Assembly (NCBI GenBank): GCA_027452165.1
Contig: DAIDGX010000026.1
Location: forward strand, 139,769 to 203,768
Direction of reading: 5' to 3'
DNA length: 64,000 bases
DNA from: Vulcanimicrobiota bacterium
GTDB taxonomy: Bacteria > Vulcanimicrobiota > Vulcanimicrobiia > Vulcanimicrobiales > Vulcanimicrobiaceae
Shown here: positions 16,634-26,117 of the stretch, one piece after another
Position numbering within the stretch: the stretch's first letter is position 1
Layout of the letters: each line of letters starts with the position of its first letter
Program-made: the position numbers and the translations under genes
The notes under the pieces: generated by a model
The model's input: the letters and a program-made list of their open reading frames with translations, nothing else
Databases searched by the model: none
Told to the model about the DNA's origin: nothing

Positions 16634-18531
16634 GTCTGGACACCGTCGAGGATTGCTTCGTGCCGGGCGGCCCGCTCGCGAAGGCACTTGCGGGCTTCGA
16701 AGCCCGTCCTGGGCAGGTACAGATGGCGCAACTCGTGGAGCGCGGTATCCTGGAGGGCATGCACACGATCGTCGAGGCGGGAACCGGCGTCGGCAAGTCG
16801 CTTGCGTACCTCGTGCCGGCGGTGCGCAGCGGGAAGAAGATCGTGCTCTCGACCGGCACGATCGCGTTGCAAGAACAACTCGTACGCAAGGATATCCCCC
16901 TGGTCGAGCGCGCGCTCGACGTCCAACTGCGGGTTACGCTACTTAAAGGGCGCAACCACTACATGTGCAAGCAAAAATACGAACGCATGCGCGCCGACCG
17001 TTTGGTGCCGCACTCACGTGGCATGCAGGAGATGTGGGCCTGGGCCGAACGCACGCAGAGCGGTGACCGCGCCGAACTCGGCTTCGTGCCGAGCGGCGAT
17101 GAGTGGGAGCAACTCGATGCCGACGCCGACGATTGCGTTGGTGAATTTTGCGAGCGCTTTCGCGATTGCTATTTCTTCAAAAAGCGCGATGAGGCACGCT
17201 TTGCCGACATCGTGGTCGTAAACCATGCGCTCTTCTTTCTCGACCTTGCGGTTGGTGGCGGGCTCTTGCCGCCGTACGACGTGGCGATCCTCGATGAAGC
17301 GCATCAGTGCGAGCGCTGGGCGACCGACGCCCTGACGGCCACCATCTCGCGTAGCACGGTCGGGCGCATGATGCGCAAACTCCACCGTACCTATACCGTA
17401 CCGGCCGCCTTCGATGCCGAACTGGACGATGGCATGCGCGCCATGGAATCCACGCTCGCCAAGGTCCCCGGCGATCGCTATCCGCTCGCAGCGAACGAGG
17501 ATGCGTGGCCCGCGCTCGAGCGCATGCGCGAGACGTTCTACAAACTCGAAAACTGGTTGTATGCGAATTGGCATGCGGCGCTCAAGAAACGCCCCGAAAA
17601 CGATGCCGAGGCAGAGCGTCGCCGCGATCTCGCCATGCGTGCGATCGCCGCGCACGAGCTCGCCATCGATCGCGCGCAGCTCACGGGCGACGAAGCGATC
17701 GCCTGGGTCGAACGCGGCGACGGCGACGGGCGTTACGAGGTGAATAGCGCACCGTTTGACGTGGCCGAATTTCTGCGGGCGGCGCTCTTTGCGCGCACGC
17801 AGAGCGTGGTGCTTACGAGCGCAACGATCTCGGCACAGGATGGAAATTTTGATTATCTCAAACGCGCGCTCGGCATCGACGACGCGCAAGAGTTGATCGC
17901 GCCGTCACCTTTTGACTATGCGAGCCAAGCCCGGCTGTACATCGCGCCATCGCACGTAAACCCGAAAGCAGGCGACTTCGCGCGCCGCGCTGCGCCGATC
18001 GTCGAAGAGTGCCTCGATCGCAGCCGCGGGCGCGCGTTCGTCCTCTTTACCTCGCATGCGCGGCTGCGCGAAGTGTATGCCCTCGTGCGCGAGCGGATTT
18101 CGTTTCCGGTCAAACTGCAGGGCGAATTGCCGCGCGCGCACCTTTTGCACTGGTTTCGCAGTACGCCCAATGCGGTGCTCTTTGCCACCGGCACGTTTTG
18201 GGAGGGGATCGATGTCGTGGGCGAGGCGCTCTCGTGTGTGATGATCGATCGTCTGCCGTTTCCATCGCCTGCCGATCCGCTCGTTGCGGCCAAAGTGAAG
18301 GCACTCGAAGCGCGGGGGCTCGATGGTTTCGAGCGTTTCATGATTCCGGCCGCGATCGTGCGCTTGAAACAAGGATTCGGACGACTCATTCGCAGTACGA
18401 ACGACCGTGGTGTGGTCGCGATCCTCGATGGACGCGCTGCATCCACACGCTACGGTGCAACGATCCTCGCCGCATTGCCGCCGGCAACGCGCATCGATCA
18501 CTTGGACGAACTGACGGAGTTTTTCGCATGA
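16630..18531 (+). CDS. dinG: DinG/XPD-like ATP-dependent DNA helicase
   Basis: 633 residues, superfamily 2 helicase with an iron-sulfur domain. Walker A EAGTGVGKS (49-57); motif Ia LSTGTIALQEQL; four cysteines of the Fe-S cluster (MCKQK, DCVGEFCERFRDC); DEAH box in AILDEAHQCE; late motifs TSATIS, GTFWEGIDV and KQGFGRLIRS. DinG-type enzymes unwind DNA and R-loops 5' to 3'. The ATG at 16630 overlaps the rhomboid stop; an upstream extension in the same frame is a rhomboid shadow. Confidence 0.93.
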   Translation: MSLDTVEDCFVPGGPLAKALAGFEARPGQVQMAQLVERGILEGMHTIVEAGTGVGKSLAYLVPAVRSGKKIVLSTGTIALQEQLVRKDIPLVERALDVQLRVTLLKGRNHYMCKQKYERMRADRLVPHSRGMQEMWAWAERTQSGDRAELGFVPSGDEWEQLDADADDCVGEFCERFRDCYFFKKRDEARFADIVVVNHALFFLDLAVGGGLLPPYDVAILDEAHQCERWATDALTATISRSTVGRMMRKLHRTYTVPAAFDAELDDGMRAMESTLAKVPGDRYPLAANEDAWPALERMRETFYKLENWLYANWHAALKKRPENDAEAERRRDLAMRAIAAHELAIDRAQLTGDEAIAWVERGDGDGRYEVNSAPFDVAEFLRAALFARTQSVVLTSATISAQDGNFDYLKRALGIDDAQELIAPSPFDYASQARLYIAPSHVNPKAGDFARRAAPIVEECLDRSRGRAFVLFTSHARLREVYALVRERISFPVKLQGELPRAHLLHWFRSTPNAVLFATGTFWEGIDVVGEALSCVMIDRLPFPSPADPLVAAKVKALEARGLDGFERFMIPAAIVRLKQGFGRLIRSTNDRGVVAILDGRAASTRYGATILAALPPATRIDHLDELTEFFA

Positions 18532-19535
18532 AACAGTTTTGGGTGGCCATGCTTGCGCTCTTCCTCGCGCCGGTCGCGGCGCTCGCGTGGGGAACGCAAG
18601 GACACACGATGATCAATCGCCTTGCGGCGCAGGGGCTGCCTGCAACCCTGCCCGCGTTCGTGCGCACGCCTGCGGCGGTCCGGGAGATCGCATATCTTGG
18701 GCCAGATGAAGACCGCCTCAAGGGCGCGGGGCGATCGTGGGATGCGGACAACGATCCGGGCCACTATCTCGATATCGGCGACGACCTCACGGTGTTCGGC
18801 GTGGTACGGCTCTCGGCGCTGCCGCCGACGATGGAGGCATACACGCGGGCGCTCGAAGCCGCGCACAGCGATCCGTATCGCGCAGGCTACGTCCCCTACA
18901 CGATCATGGACGGCTGGGAGCAGGTGCGCCAAGATTTTGCGCTCTGGCGCGTCGATAACTATCTCGCGTCGCACGCCGCGACGGCACGGGCGCGTGCAAG
19001 TTTTGCAGCGGAGCGCGCGTTACGTCAGACGCTCACGCTTGCCGATATCGGGCGGTGGGGGCACTTCGTCGCCGACGGGAGCCAGCCGCTGCACGTTACC
19101 GTACACTTCAACGGCTGGGGTAACTATCCGAACCCGAACGGCTACTCCACCGCGCACAACATCCATGCGATGTTCGAGAGCGAATTCGTTGACCGTTACG
19201 TGACGTTGGCGGACGTCCGTCGCGATCTCAGCCCCATGCATGTCATGCAGCCGCAGACGCTCATCACGCAGCGGAGCCTAGCTTCGCTCGTCGGGCGTTA
19301 TCTTACCGGCACGGCGCGTGCGGTGCCGCACCTCTATGCGATTCAGAAGGCGGGCGGCTTTACACGCGGTACGCCGCAAGCCGTCGATTTCACCGCGGCG
19401 CAGCTCGCACGCGGCGCCTCGATGTTGCGCGATCTCATCACGCTTGCCTGGGACGACAGCCTGAATGCAAACGTCGGGTATCCAGAGGTGCGCGTACGCG
19501 ACGTGCTCGCCGGCAAAGTCGTACCGCGCGGGTAA
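18528..19535 (+). CDS. Exported S1/P1-type nuclease
   Basis: 335 residues with a cleavable signal (MKQFWVAMLALFLAPVAALA) so that the mature protein begins with Trp (AWGTQGHTMI), the N-terminal zinc ligand of the S1/P1 and phospholipase C fold. Further zinc ligands: RWGHFVADGSQPLHVTVHFNGWGN and HNIHAMFESEF. Such enzymes hydrolyse single-stranded nucleic acids and 3'-nucleotides in the periplasm or outside. ATGA overlap with the helicase stop fixes the start. Last gene of the run from 15285. Confidence 0.88.
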   Translation: MKQFWVAMLALFLAPVAALAWGTQGHTMINRLAAQGLPATLPAFVRTPAAVREIAYLGPDEDRLKGAGRSWDADNDPGHYLDIGDDLTVFGVVRLSALPPTMEAYTRALEAAHSDPYRAGYVPYTIMDGWEQVRQDFALWRVDNYLASHAATARARASFAAERALRQTLTLADIGRWGHFVADGSQPLHVTVHFNGWGNYPNPNGYSTAHNIHAMFESEFVDRYVTLADVRRDLSPMHVMQPQTLITQRSLASLVGRYLTGTARAVPHLYAIQKAGGFTRGTPQAVDFTAAQLARGASMLRDLITLAWDDSLNANVGYPEVRVRDVLAGKVVPRG

Positions 19536-19603
19536 TCCGCCGGCGCGCGGGCGGCGTACATGGAAAGAGATTCACTCTTTTTGCACCGGAGGAACCCCAC
19601 GCA

Positions 19604-19876
19604 ATGCGACTCCCGACCCTGATGCTCGCCGCCGCGATCGCGGCAATCGCGATCGCCCCTGCCATGGCAAACAGTGCAAAGGCTACGCCCAAACCCCACC
19701 ACGCGATGATGAAGAGCTCGATGAAGCCGGATCATATGATGAAATCGGACCACACGATGAAATCGGACCACACGATGAAGTCGGACCACACGATGAAGTC
19801 GGACCACATGATGAAGTCCGATCACATGAAGGGTCACATGTCCAAGCCCAAGCCCAAAGCTACGGCAAAGCCGTAG
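19604..19876 (+). CDS. Small secreted Met/His-rich repeat protein
   Basis: 90 residues. Signal peptide (cleavage near PAMA-NS), then a Lys/His/Met segment and about seven copies of a five-residue unit MKSDH(T/M), ending in Lys/Pro. Good ribosome site GGAGG. No catalytic domain; similar small proteins with pentapeptide MKxDx units occur in bacteria without known function. The regular Met and His side chains could bind Cu+/Cu2+ or other soft metals in the periplasm (inference). The 15-bp DNA units are nearly identical, implying recent expansion. Confidence 0.8.
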   Translation: MRLPTLMLAAAIAAIAIAPAMANSAKATPKPHHAMMKSSMKPDHMMKSDHTMKSDHTMKSDHTMKSDHMMKSDHMKGHMSKPKPKATAKP

Positions 19877-19888
19877 CACGCGCGATCG

Positions 19889-21844
19889 TCAATCCTCGCT
19901 CGTCACTTCGACCTTCGCGCGCTCCTGAAGTTCGTGAACGATGCTCGAGTCGGCGAGGGTGGTCGTATCGCCGAGCGTACGCCCCTCGGCGATATCGCGC
20001 AACAAGCGGCGCATGATCTTACCGCTGCGCGTCTTGGGCAACTCTTGCGTGAACGTGATGTATTTCGGTCGCGTGAATTTGCCCAAGCGCTCGGCTACGT
20101 GATCGCGTAGCTCGTCGGCAAACTCGGGCGTGCCGGCGATACCGGCCTTCAGCGAAACGAAGGCGTAGATCGCTTGGCCCGTCATGTCGTCGTTCTTGCC
20201 GCAAACGGCGGCTTCGGCGACGCTTGGATGATCCACGAGCGCGCTCTCCACCTCGGTCGTCGAGATGCGATGACCACTCACGTTCATCACGTCGTCGATG
20301 CGTCCCATGAACCAGAAGTTGCCGTGGTGATCGCGGCGGCAGCCATCGCCGGCAAGATAGCGGTGCGAAAACTTCGACCAATAAGTCTGTCTATAGCGTT
20401 CGTCGTCGCCCCAGATGCCGCGCAGCATGCCCGGCCACGGTTTCGTGATGACGATAAAGCCGCCGCCGCCGAGCGGCACCGACTCGCCCTTTTCGTTTAC
20501 GATGTCGGCGTAGATGCCGGGGAGCGGATGCGTTGCCGAACCCGGTAGCGTGGTTGTGACACCCGGGAGCGGCGCGATCATGATTCCGCCCGTCTCCGTC
20601 TGCCACCACGTATCGACCACCGGTGTGCGATTGCCGCCGATCCACTCGCGATACCACATCCAGGCCTCGGGGTTGATCGGCTCACCCACCGATCCGAGTA
20701 CGCGCAGCGTGCTCAAGTCGTGCTTGGCCGGATACTCGGTCCCCCACTTCATGAACGTGCGAATCGCGGTCGGCGCTGTGTAGAGAATCGTCACCTTGTA
20801 ACGCTCGACGATCTCCCACAAGCGATCCTTGTCGGGATAATCCGGCGTGCCTTCATAGATCACGCTCGTTGCGCCGTTGGCGAGCGGGCCGTACACGATA
20901 TACGAGTGTCCGGTCACCCAGCCGATATCGGCGGCACACCAATACACGTCGCTTGCCGGTTTCAGATCGAAGACCAGATCGTGCGTCGCGGTGACCTGTG
21001 TCAAATAGCCCGCGGTCGTGTGCTTGATGCCCTTGGGTTTCGCGGTGGTGCCGCTCGTGTAGAGCAAGAACAGCAGATCCTCGGCGTTCATGGGTTCGGG
21101 CTCGCATGTGGTGGGCTGGTTTGCCACCAACTCACTCAACCAATAGTCGCGTCCCTCGTGCATGAACACATCGTCACCGATGCGCCGTGCGACGATGCAG
21201 TGCTTTACCGAGGGCGTCTGCTCCATCGCGATATCGCAGTTGCGTTTGAGCGGAACCTTGTTTCCGCGACGCCAACCCCAATCGGCGGTGATGATCGCTA
21301 CGCACTGCGCATCGTTGACGCGATCGATGATCGAGTCAGGCGAGAAACCGCCGAAGATGACCGAATGAGCCGCGCCGATGCGCGCGCAGGCCAGCATCGC
21401 TACCGGCAACTCGGGGATCATCGGCATGTAGATCGCGACGCGATCTCCCTTCTTGATGCCGAGCGAACGCAAGCCGTTCGCAAGCCTGCAGACATCGTCG
21501 AGCAGTTGCGCGTAGGTGATGGTCCAACGATCGCCGGGCTCGCCCTCATAGTAATAGGCGATCTTCTCGCCCTTCCCGGCCCGCACGTGGCGATCGAGAC
21601 AATTCACCGATGCGTTGAGCTCGCCGTCATGAAACCATTTCGCAAACGGCTCGTTCCATTCGAGCGTTTGTGTGAACGGCTTCATCCATTCGAGTTTGCG
21701 CGCCCAGGCGGCCCAGTAGGCCAGATAATCAGCGTCGGCCTGCGCGTAGAGATCGGGCTGTGCGTTGGCCTGCGCGGCGAAGGCGGGCGACGGTGGGAAC
21801 GTACGATGCTCGTCAAAGAGGGCTTCGATCGCGTGCGAATCCAT
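19889..21844 (-). CDS. acs: Acetyl-CoA synthetase
   Basis: 651 residues, the family length. Activates acetate with ATP and CoA to acetyl-CoA via acetyl-AMP. Motifs: YTSGTTAKPKGIKHT (P-loop-like A3), GWVTGHSYIVYGPLANGA, LGSVGEPINPEAW, DTWWQTETGG, and PKTRSGKIMRRLLRD containing the lysine that is acetylated in known Acs proteins. Start chosen at MDSHAIEALFDEHR; a 31-codon upstream extension overlaps the divergent thioredoxin gene and is rejected. Feeds the acetyl-CoA carboxylase pathway whose AccA/AccD subunits are in this window. Confidence 0.96.
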   Translation of the reverse strand: MDSHAIEALFDEHRTFPPSPAFAAQANAQPDLYAQADADYLAYWAAWARKLEWMKPFTQTLEWNEPFAKWFHDGELNASVNCLDRHVRAGKGEKIAYYYEGEPGDRWTITYAQLLDDVCRLANGLRSLGIKKGDRVAIYMPMIPELPVAMLACARIGAAHSVIFGGFSPDSIIDRVNDAQCVAIITADWGWRRGNKVPLKRNCDIAMEQTPSVKHCIVARRIGDDVFMHEGRDYWLSELVANQPTTCEPEPMNAEDLLFLLYTSGTTAKPKGIKHTTAGYLTQVTATHDLVFDLKPASDVYWCAADIGWVTGHSYIVYGPLANGATSVIYEGTPDYPDKDRLWEIVERYKVTILYTAPTAIRTFMKWGTEYPAKHDLSTLRVLGSVGEPINPEAWMWYREWIGGNRTPVVDTWWQTETGGIMIAPLPGVTTTLPGSATHPLPGIYADIVNEKGESVPLGGGGFIVITKPWPGMLRGIWGDDERYRQTYWSKFSHRYLAGDGCRRDHHGNFWFMGRIDDVMNVSGHRISTTEVESALVDHPSVAEAAVCGKNDDMTGQAIYAFVSLKAGIAGTPEFADELRDHVAERLGKFTRPKYITFTQELPKTRSGKIMRRLLRDIAEGRTLGDTTTLADSSIVHELQERAKVEVTSED

Positions 21845-21872
21845 GCGAGGCGTTTTTCGGGGGTGGGCCGCG

Positions 21873-22409
21873 ATGCCTGCCGAAAAGATCGCAAGGATGT
21901 TTGCCGCGCTCATGCTGGCCGCGCTCACCGCAACCACCCAAGCGACGGGGTTGCAGAACGTGCATTTCCACCAGCCGCCGCCAAACTTCGGCGTTCCGGC
22001 ACGTTACGGGACCAAGCTGCTGAGCGACTGGCGCGGCAAACCGGTGGTGTTGAACTTCTGGGCATCCTGGTGTCGCCCGTGCACGAACGAACTGCACGAC
22101 TTCGTGCGGGCCGAACGCACCTACGGCACGCGCATCCACCTGCTGACCATCTCGTCCGAACCGCACGACGTAGCCGCGAGCTACTTGCGTCTCTGGAACA
22201 TCGAGCTGCCCCTGCTCGAGGACTTCGACGGCTCGATCTCGCATGCGTACTCGGTGCCGCCTATCCCGGTCACGGTCGTCCTCGATCGCAATGGGGACGT
22301 CACCTACGTCTCGGTCGGCGGCCTGAATTGGCGGCAGCTCAACCGGGCGATTCAGGCCGACCTCACGCCAAATGTGCTTGGCACTCCGACTCCAAGAGTG
22401 CTAAGATAA
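21873..22409 (+). CDS. TlpA-like thioredoxin-fold protein
   Basis: 178 residues with an N-terminal hydrophobic signal/anchor. The thioredoxin domain has VVLNFWASWCRPCTNEL with the CRPC redox centre and a cis-Pro loop in VPPIPVTVVLD. Probably reduces periplasmic disulfides, for example in cytochrome maturation. Divergent from acs (28 bp apart). Its last codons contain the CIRCE element that controls the following hrcA gene. Confidence 0.85.
   Translation: MPAEKIARMFAALMLAALTATTQATGLQNVHFHQPPPNFGVPARYGTKLLSDWRGKPVVLNFWASWCRPCTNELHDFVRAERTYGTRIHLLTISSEPHDVAASYLRLWNIELPLLEDFDGSISHAYSVPPIPVTVVLDRNGDVTYVSVGGLNWRQLNRAIQADLTPNVLGTPTPRVLR
22378..22404 (+). promoter_or_regulatory. CIRCE operator (HrcA binding site)
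   Basis: TTGGCACTC, 9-bp spacer, GAGTGCTAA: one mismatch to the consensus TTAGCACTC-N9-GAGTGCTAA. It lies 12 bp before the hrcA start, inside the end of the preceding thioredoxin gene, and implies HrcA autorepression of hrcA-dnaJ released on heat shock. Confidence 0.92.
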
Positions 22410-22415
22410 CGGGCT

Positions 22416-23462
22416 ATGAAGGGCGGGGACGGACTCGACAAGCGGAAGGCCTATATTCTGGCTACCGTCGTGTACGAATACATCGCGACCGCGGAACCGG
22501 TCGGCTCGAATACCCTGACGCAGAAGTATAACCTCGGCGTCAGTTCGGCGACCGTCCGTAACGAGCTGGCCGAACTCGAGGCGGGCGGCTACCTCGTGCA
22601 ACCGCACACGTCGGCCGGCCGCGTGCCCTCGGACTCGGGCTACCGCACCTACGTGGACGACCTGATGAGCCCCGAACCCCTCGCAGCCGAGGATCGGCGT
22701 CGTATCCGGGACGAGTTGCGCGAGGCGAGCCGCGAGCTCGATGAGATCATCGAACAAGCCACGCGAATGCTCGGCCGCCTCTCGAATAACCTGGCCTTTG
22801 TCACCAAGCCGCAACTCGACGCTCAGCTCTTCAAGCACGTCCAGTTGATCTGGCTCTCGCCGCGCACCGGCGTTGCGATCGTGGTCACCTCGCTCGGCGT
22901 CGGGGCACAATCGCTCTTCGAAGTGGCTCGCGACATGGATGCCGATGCGCTCACGCGCCTTTCGAACGCGCTCAACGCACGCTTGAGCAATCGCCCGTTG
23001 CGCGAGCTCGCCGACGCCGACGTAGCACCGCTCGTCGAAGAGATTGGCTTGAGCGACGACGTACGCCGTGCGGTGATGACGGCGTTGCGCAGTGCGCGCC
23101 AAAACGAGTCGAGCGCCGTGGCGTCATCGGGTGCGCAGCATTTGCTCGACCAACCTGAATTTCACGATTTGCGCAAGATGCGTTCGATCTTGCGCATCGT
23201 CGAAGAGCAGAAGACGCTCTACGACTTGGTCGCCGACGAAATGGCGACCGACGCGCCGAGCGTCAAGATCGGGGGCGAACTCGGTAACGATGAGCTTGCC
23301 GATCTCTCGATCGTCACGGTGCCGTATCGCTTCGGCGACTCGGCGCTCGGCATGCTCTCGATTCTCGGCCCGCGGCGCATGCCGTACGCGCGTTTGCTCG
23401 CGCTTGCGTCAGGAACCGCCGAAACACTCTCCGAACGACTCTCCGACGTCGAGATTAAATAG
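22416..23462 (+). CDS. hrcA: Heat-inducible transcription repressor HrcA
   Basis: 348 residues, the family length. N-terminal winged helix (KRKAYILATVVYEYIATAEPVGSNTL, SSATVRNELAELEAGGYLVQPHTSAGRVPSDSGYRTYVD in two adjoining blocks) and C-terminal GAF-like/dimerisation region. Binds CIRCE when folded with the help of GroEL. Immediately behind a CIRCE element and ahead of dnaJ; the usual grpE and dnaK are not between them. Confidence 0.97.
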   Translation: MKGGDGLDKRKAYILATVVYEYIATAEPVGSNTLTQKYNLGVSSATVRNELAELEAGGYLVQPHTSAGRVPSDSGYRTYVDDLMSPEPLAAEDRRRIRDELREASRELDEIIEQATRMLGRLSNNLAFVTKPQLDAQLFKHVQLIWLSPRTGVAIVVTSLGVGAQSLFEVARDMDADALTRLSNALNARLSNRPLRELADADVAPLVEEIGLSDDVRRAVMTALRSARQNESSAVASSGAQHLLDQPEFHDLRKMRSILRIVEEQKTLYDLVADEMATDAPSVKIGGELGNDELADLSIVTVPYRFGDSALGMLSILGPRRMPYARLLALASGTAETLSERLSDVEIK

Positions 23463-23495
23463 CTCCACCCATCCGCACGAAGCAGAAACCAGGGA

Positions 23496-24614
23496 ATGCC
23501 CACCAAGGATTATTACGAGGTCCTCGGCGTCGCACGTGACGCCTCGCCCGACGATATCAAGCGTGCCTATCGCACCCTTGCGCGCAAGCACCATCCCGAC
23601 GTCGCCGAAGACAAGTCGCAGGCCGAGCATCTTTTTAAAGATATCAACGAAGCCTACGAAGTGCTCTCCGACCCGAACAAGCGCGCGCAGTACGACCGCT
23701 TCGGCAGCGTTGGCGGGCCCGGCGGTCAGGACATGGGCTTCGGCGGCTTCGGCCCGTCGGGCTTCGGCGATATTTTCGACATGTTCTTCGGTGACATGCG
23801 CACCGGCGCGCCGCGGCGCAACGGCCCGCAGCGCGGATCCGATCTGCGCTACGATCTCGAGATCTCGCTCGAAGAAGCGTTCGCCGGAACGACCAAGGAG
23901 ATTCAATTCTCTCATCTTGCGCAGTGCGAGGCATGTAAGGGCTCGGGTGCTCAACCCGGCACGTTGATCGTGCAGTGCGATCGTTGCGGCGGTTCCGGCG
24001 CGATGCGCACCGTACGCCAAACGCCGCTTGGGCAATTCGTCACGCAATCGGTCTGTACGCAGTGCGCGGGCGAGGGGACGGTGATTCCGCAGCCTTGCGC
24101 AACGTGTGGCGGGCGTGGCCGGCACGAAGTCGAGCGTAAGCTCAACGTGAAGGTTCCGGCGGGTGTGGACGACGGGTCGCGGATTCGCATCGCGGGCAAT
24201 GGCGAGGCGGGCATCCATAGCGGACCGGCGGGTGACCTGTACGTCTATCTAAGCATCGCGCAGCACGCGCTCTTCCGGCGCGACGGGTTGGATACGTACG
24301 TCGATGTGCCGATCAGCTTTACGCAGGCGGCGCTCGGGGCATCGCTCGAGGTGCCCTCGCTCGAAGGCATGCTGCCGCTGACGATTCCCGCCGGTACGCA
24401 GAGCGGAACGACGCTGCGCCTGCGCGGTCACGGTATGCCGAGCGTACGCGGTTCGCAGCGCGGCGATCACCACGTTACCGCGCACGTGGTCGTGCCGACG
24501 AAGTTGAGCAAACGGCAACGCGAGGTGCTCGAAGAGTACGCGCGCGCGGGTGGCGACACCATCGAGGAGAAGAGCTTCTTCGACCGCGTGAAGGACGCGT
24601 TCCGGCCCGAATAG
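23496..24614 (+). CDS. dnaJ: Chaperone DnaJ
   Basis: 372 residues. J domain with H33-P34-D35, Gly/Phe-rich linker ([10 protein letters not shown]), and the zinc domain with all four CxxCxGxG repeats ([32 protein letters not shown]), then the two beta-barrel substrate domains. Stimulates DnaK ATPase and binds unfolded proteins. 33 bp after hrcA and presumably co-transcribed under CIRCE control; dnaK must be elsewhere. Confidence 0.97.
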   Translation: MPTKDYYEVLGVARDASPDDIKRAYRTLARKHHPDVAEDKSQAEHLFKDINEAYEVLSDPNKRAQYDRFGSVGGPGGQDMGFGGFGPSGFGDIFDMFFGDMRTGAPRRNGPQRGSDLRYDLEISLEEAFAGTTKEIQFSHLAQCEACKGSGAQPGTLIVQCDRCGGSGAMRTVRQTPLGQFVTQSVCTQCAGEGTVIPQPCATCGGRGRHEVERKLNVKVPAGVDDGSRIRIAGNGEAGIHSGPAGDLYVYLSIAQHALFRRDGLDTYVDVPISFTQAALGASLEVPSLEGMLPLTIPAGTQSGTTLRLRGHGMPSVRGSQRGDHHVTAHVVVPTKLSKRQREVLEEYARAGGDTIEEKSFFDRVKDAFRPE

Positions 24615-25342
24615 TGGGGGCTCGCCGCTTCTTCGTCGCAGACACGCACGCGAGCGGCGATCTCGTTGCAATCGAGGGCAGCGACGCGCACAAGATCGTA
24701 CACGTGCTTCGCTTGCGCGCGGGCGACGCGATCGAGCTGGTCGATTCGGCAGCGCACGTGTTCGACGCGATCCTGCGCGTGGAGGGCGAGCGCGTGCAAG
24801 CGCTGCTCGGCGCCACGCAGACGCCGCACCGGCAAACGCTCGTCGTCGATGTTGCCCAAGGCGTGCCCAAGGGGCAAAAGATGGACTTCGTCGTGGAGAA
24901 GCTGACGGAGCTCGGGGTGGCGACGCTGCTGCCGCTCGTGAGCGAACGGACCGTGGTGCGCGACGTCGGCGACGCCAAGCTCGAACGATGGCGCAGGCTC
25001 GCGCGCAGCGCCGCACAACAGAGCGGCCGCGTGGATATTCCGCAGGTGACGCAGGCGCTCGGATTCGCCGACGTCCTGGCGCGCTTCCGCGACTACGATA
25101 CGGTCTTGATGCCGTGGGAGGTGGCCGAGCCGCAGGCGCTTCGCGAGCGTCTGCCGGCCCTGCTTGCGGGCGCGCAGCGCGTGCTCGTGCTGATCGGCCC
25201 CGAGGGCGGTTTCTCTCACGATGAGGCTGCCCGGGCCCGCGATGCCGGAGCCCACCTCATCTCGCTCGGGCGGCGCATCCTGCGCACCGAGACCGCGGCG
25301 CTTGCAACCCTCGCCGTGCTGGAATTCCTCACCGCCTCGTAA
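24614..25342 (+). CDS. rsmE: 16S rRNA (uracil-1498-N3)-methyltransferase RsmE
   Basis: 242 residues. PUA-like N-terminus (GSDAHKIVHVLRLRAGDAIELVD) and SPOUT methyltransferase domain with the knot signatures KGQKMDFVVEKLTELGV, RWRRLARSAAQQSGR, LVLIGPEGGFSHDE and SLGRRILRTETAAL. Methylates U1498 of 16S rRNA using SAM. The GTG start shares one base with the dnaJ stop; dnaJ-rsmE linkage is common in bacteria. Confidence 0.95.
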   Translation: MGARRFFVADTHASGDLVAIEGSDAHKIVHVLRLRAGDAIELVDSAAHVFDAILRVEGERVQALLGATQTPHRQTLVVDVAQGVPKGQKMDFVVEKLTELGVATLLPLVSERTVVRDVGDAKLERWRRLARSAAQQSGRVDIPQVTQALGFADVLARFRDYDTVLMPWEVAEPQALRERLPALLAGAQRVLVLIGPEGGFSHDEAARARDAGAHLISLGRRILRTETAALATLAVLEFLTAS

Positions 25343-25400
25343 ACGATCGCGGCAAACGCGCCGGAATTTCCCGGCCGGTCGTCGTAAAAGCCCCGTTTGA

Positions 25401-26114
25401 ATGGCTAGTCTTCCGTTTTCATTTGTTATCCCCACGTACAACGAGGCAGGCGGCATCGAACGCTTGTTGCGTGCGCTCGACGCGTTGTTCAAGGCCAACG
25501 GCCTTGACGGCGAGATCATCGTCGTCGATGACAACTCGCCCGACGGCACCGGCGCAATCGTCGATCGGCTCTCGGCTGAGTTGCCCGTACGCTGCGTGCA
25601 TCGCCCCGGCAAACTCGGGCTTTCGAGCGGCGTGATCGATGGATGGAAGGCTGCACGGCCAGAATCGCGGGCGCTCGGCGCGATGGATGCCGACTTTAGC
25701 CACGACATTGCGATCATTCCGCAGATGGTCGCGGCACTCGAGTCGGGTTCCTACGGTCTTGCGATCGGCAGCCGGTACGTCAAGGGCGGCGGTATCACAA
25801 ACTGGCCTGCGAAGCGTATCATCACCTCGCGCGTGGCCTGCTGGCTTGCGCGTCCGTTGACCAACGTCAAAGACATCACGAGCGGATTCTTTTTGGTCAA
25901 GCGCGAGGCGCTCGAGGGCGTCCAGCTCGACCCGATCGGATTTAAAATCGGACTTGAGGTGGTTGCGAAGGCGCGATACGGTCGCGCGATCGAGATTCCG
26001 TACGTCTTTACCGACCGCATCGTCGGCGAATCGAAGCTGAACCAAAAAGAAATCTTCAATTATCTCAAACAGTTACGCGGGCTCTACGCCGCGCGTCTGC
26101 GCGGGAAGCGTTAG
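25401..26114 (+). CDS. Glycosyltransferase family 2 (polyprenol-phosphate mannosyltransferase-like)
   Basis: 237 residues, single GT-A domain without C-terminal membrane helices. SFVIPTYNEAGGIERLL, VVDDNSPDGTG, GAMDADFSHD (DxD metal motif) and the late VGESKLNQKEIFNYLK block match dolichol/polyprenol-phosphate mannose synthases. It would transfer a hexose from a nucleotide sugar to a polyprenyl phosphate at the inner membrane. First gene of a seven-gene run to 29805; 3 bp before accD. Confidence 0.85.
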   Translation: MASLPFSFVIPTYNEAGGIERLLRALDALFKANGLDGEIIVVDDNSPDGTGAIVDRLSAELPVRCVHRPGKLGLSSGVIDGWKAARPESRALGAMDADFSHDIAIIPQMVAALESGSYGLAIGSRYVKGGGITNWPAKRIITSRVACWLARPLTNVKDITSGFFLVKREALEGVQLDPIGFKIGLEVVAKARYGRAIEIPYVFTDRIVGESKLNQKEIFNYLKQLRGLYAARLRGKR

Positions 26115-26117
26115 CCG

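Noticed and set aside
19725-19850. Short tandem repeats resembling a CRISPR array
   Set aside because: The 15-bp units are contiguous, in frame and encode MKSDH(T/M); there are no unique spacers.
20720-22531. 603-codon plus-strand ORF antisense to acs
   Set aside because: It mirrors the acs coding strand in GC-rich DNA, composition is Arg/His/Asp-rich and no motif is present; acs has full-length family support.
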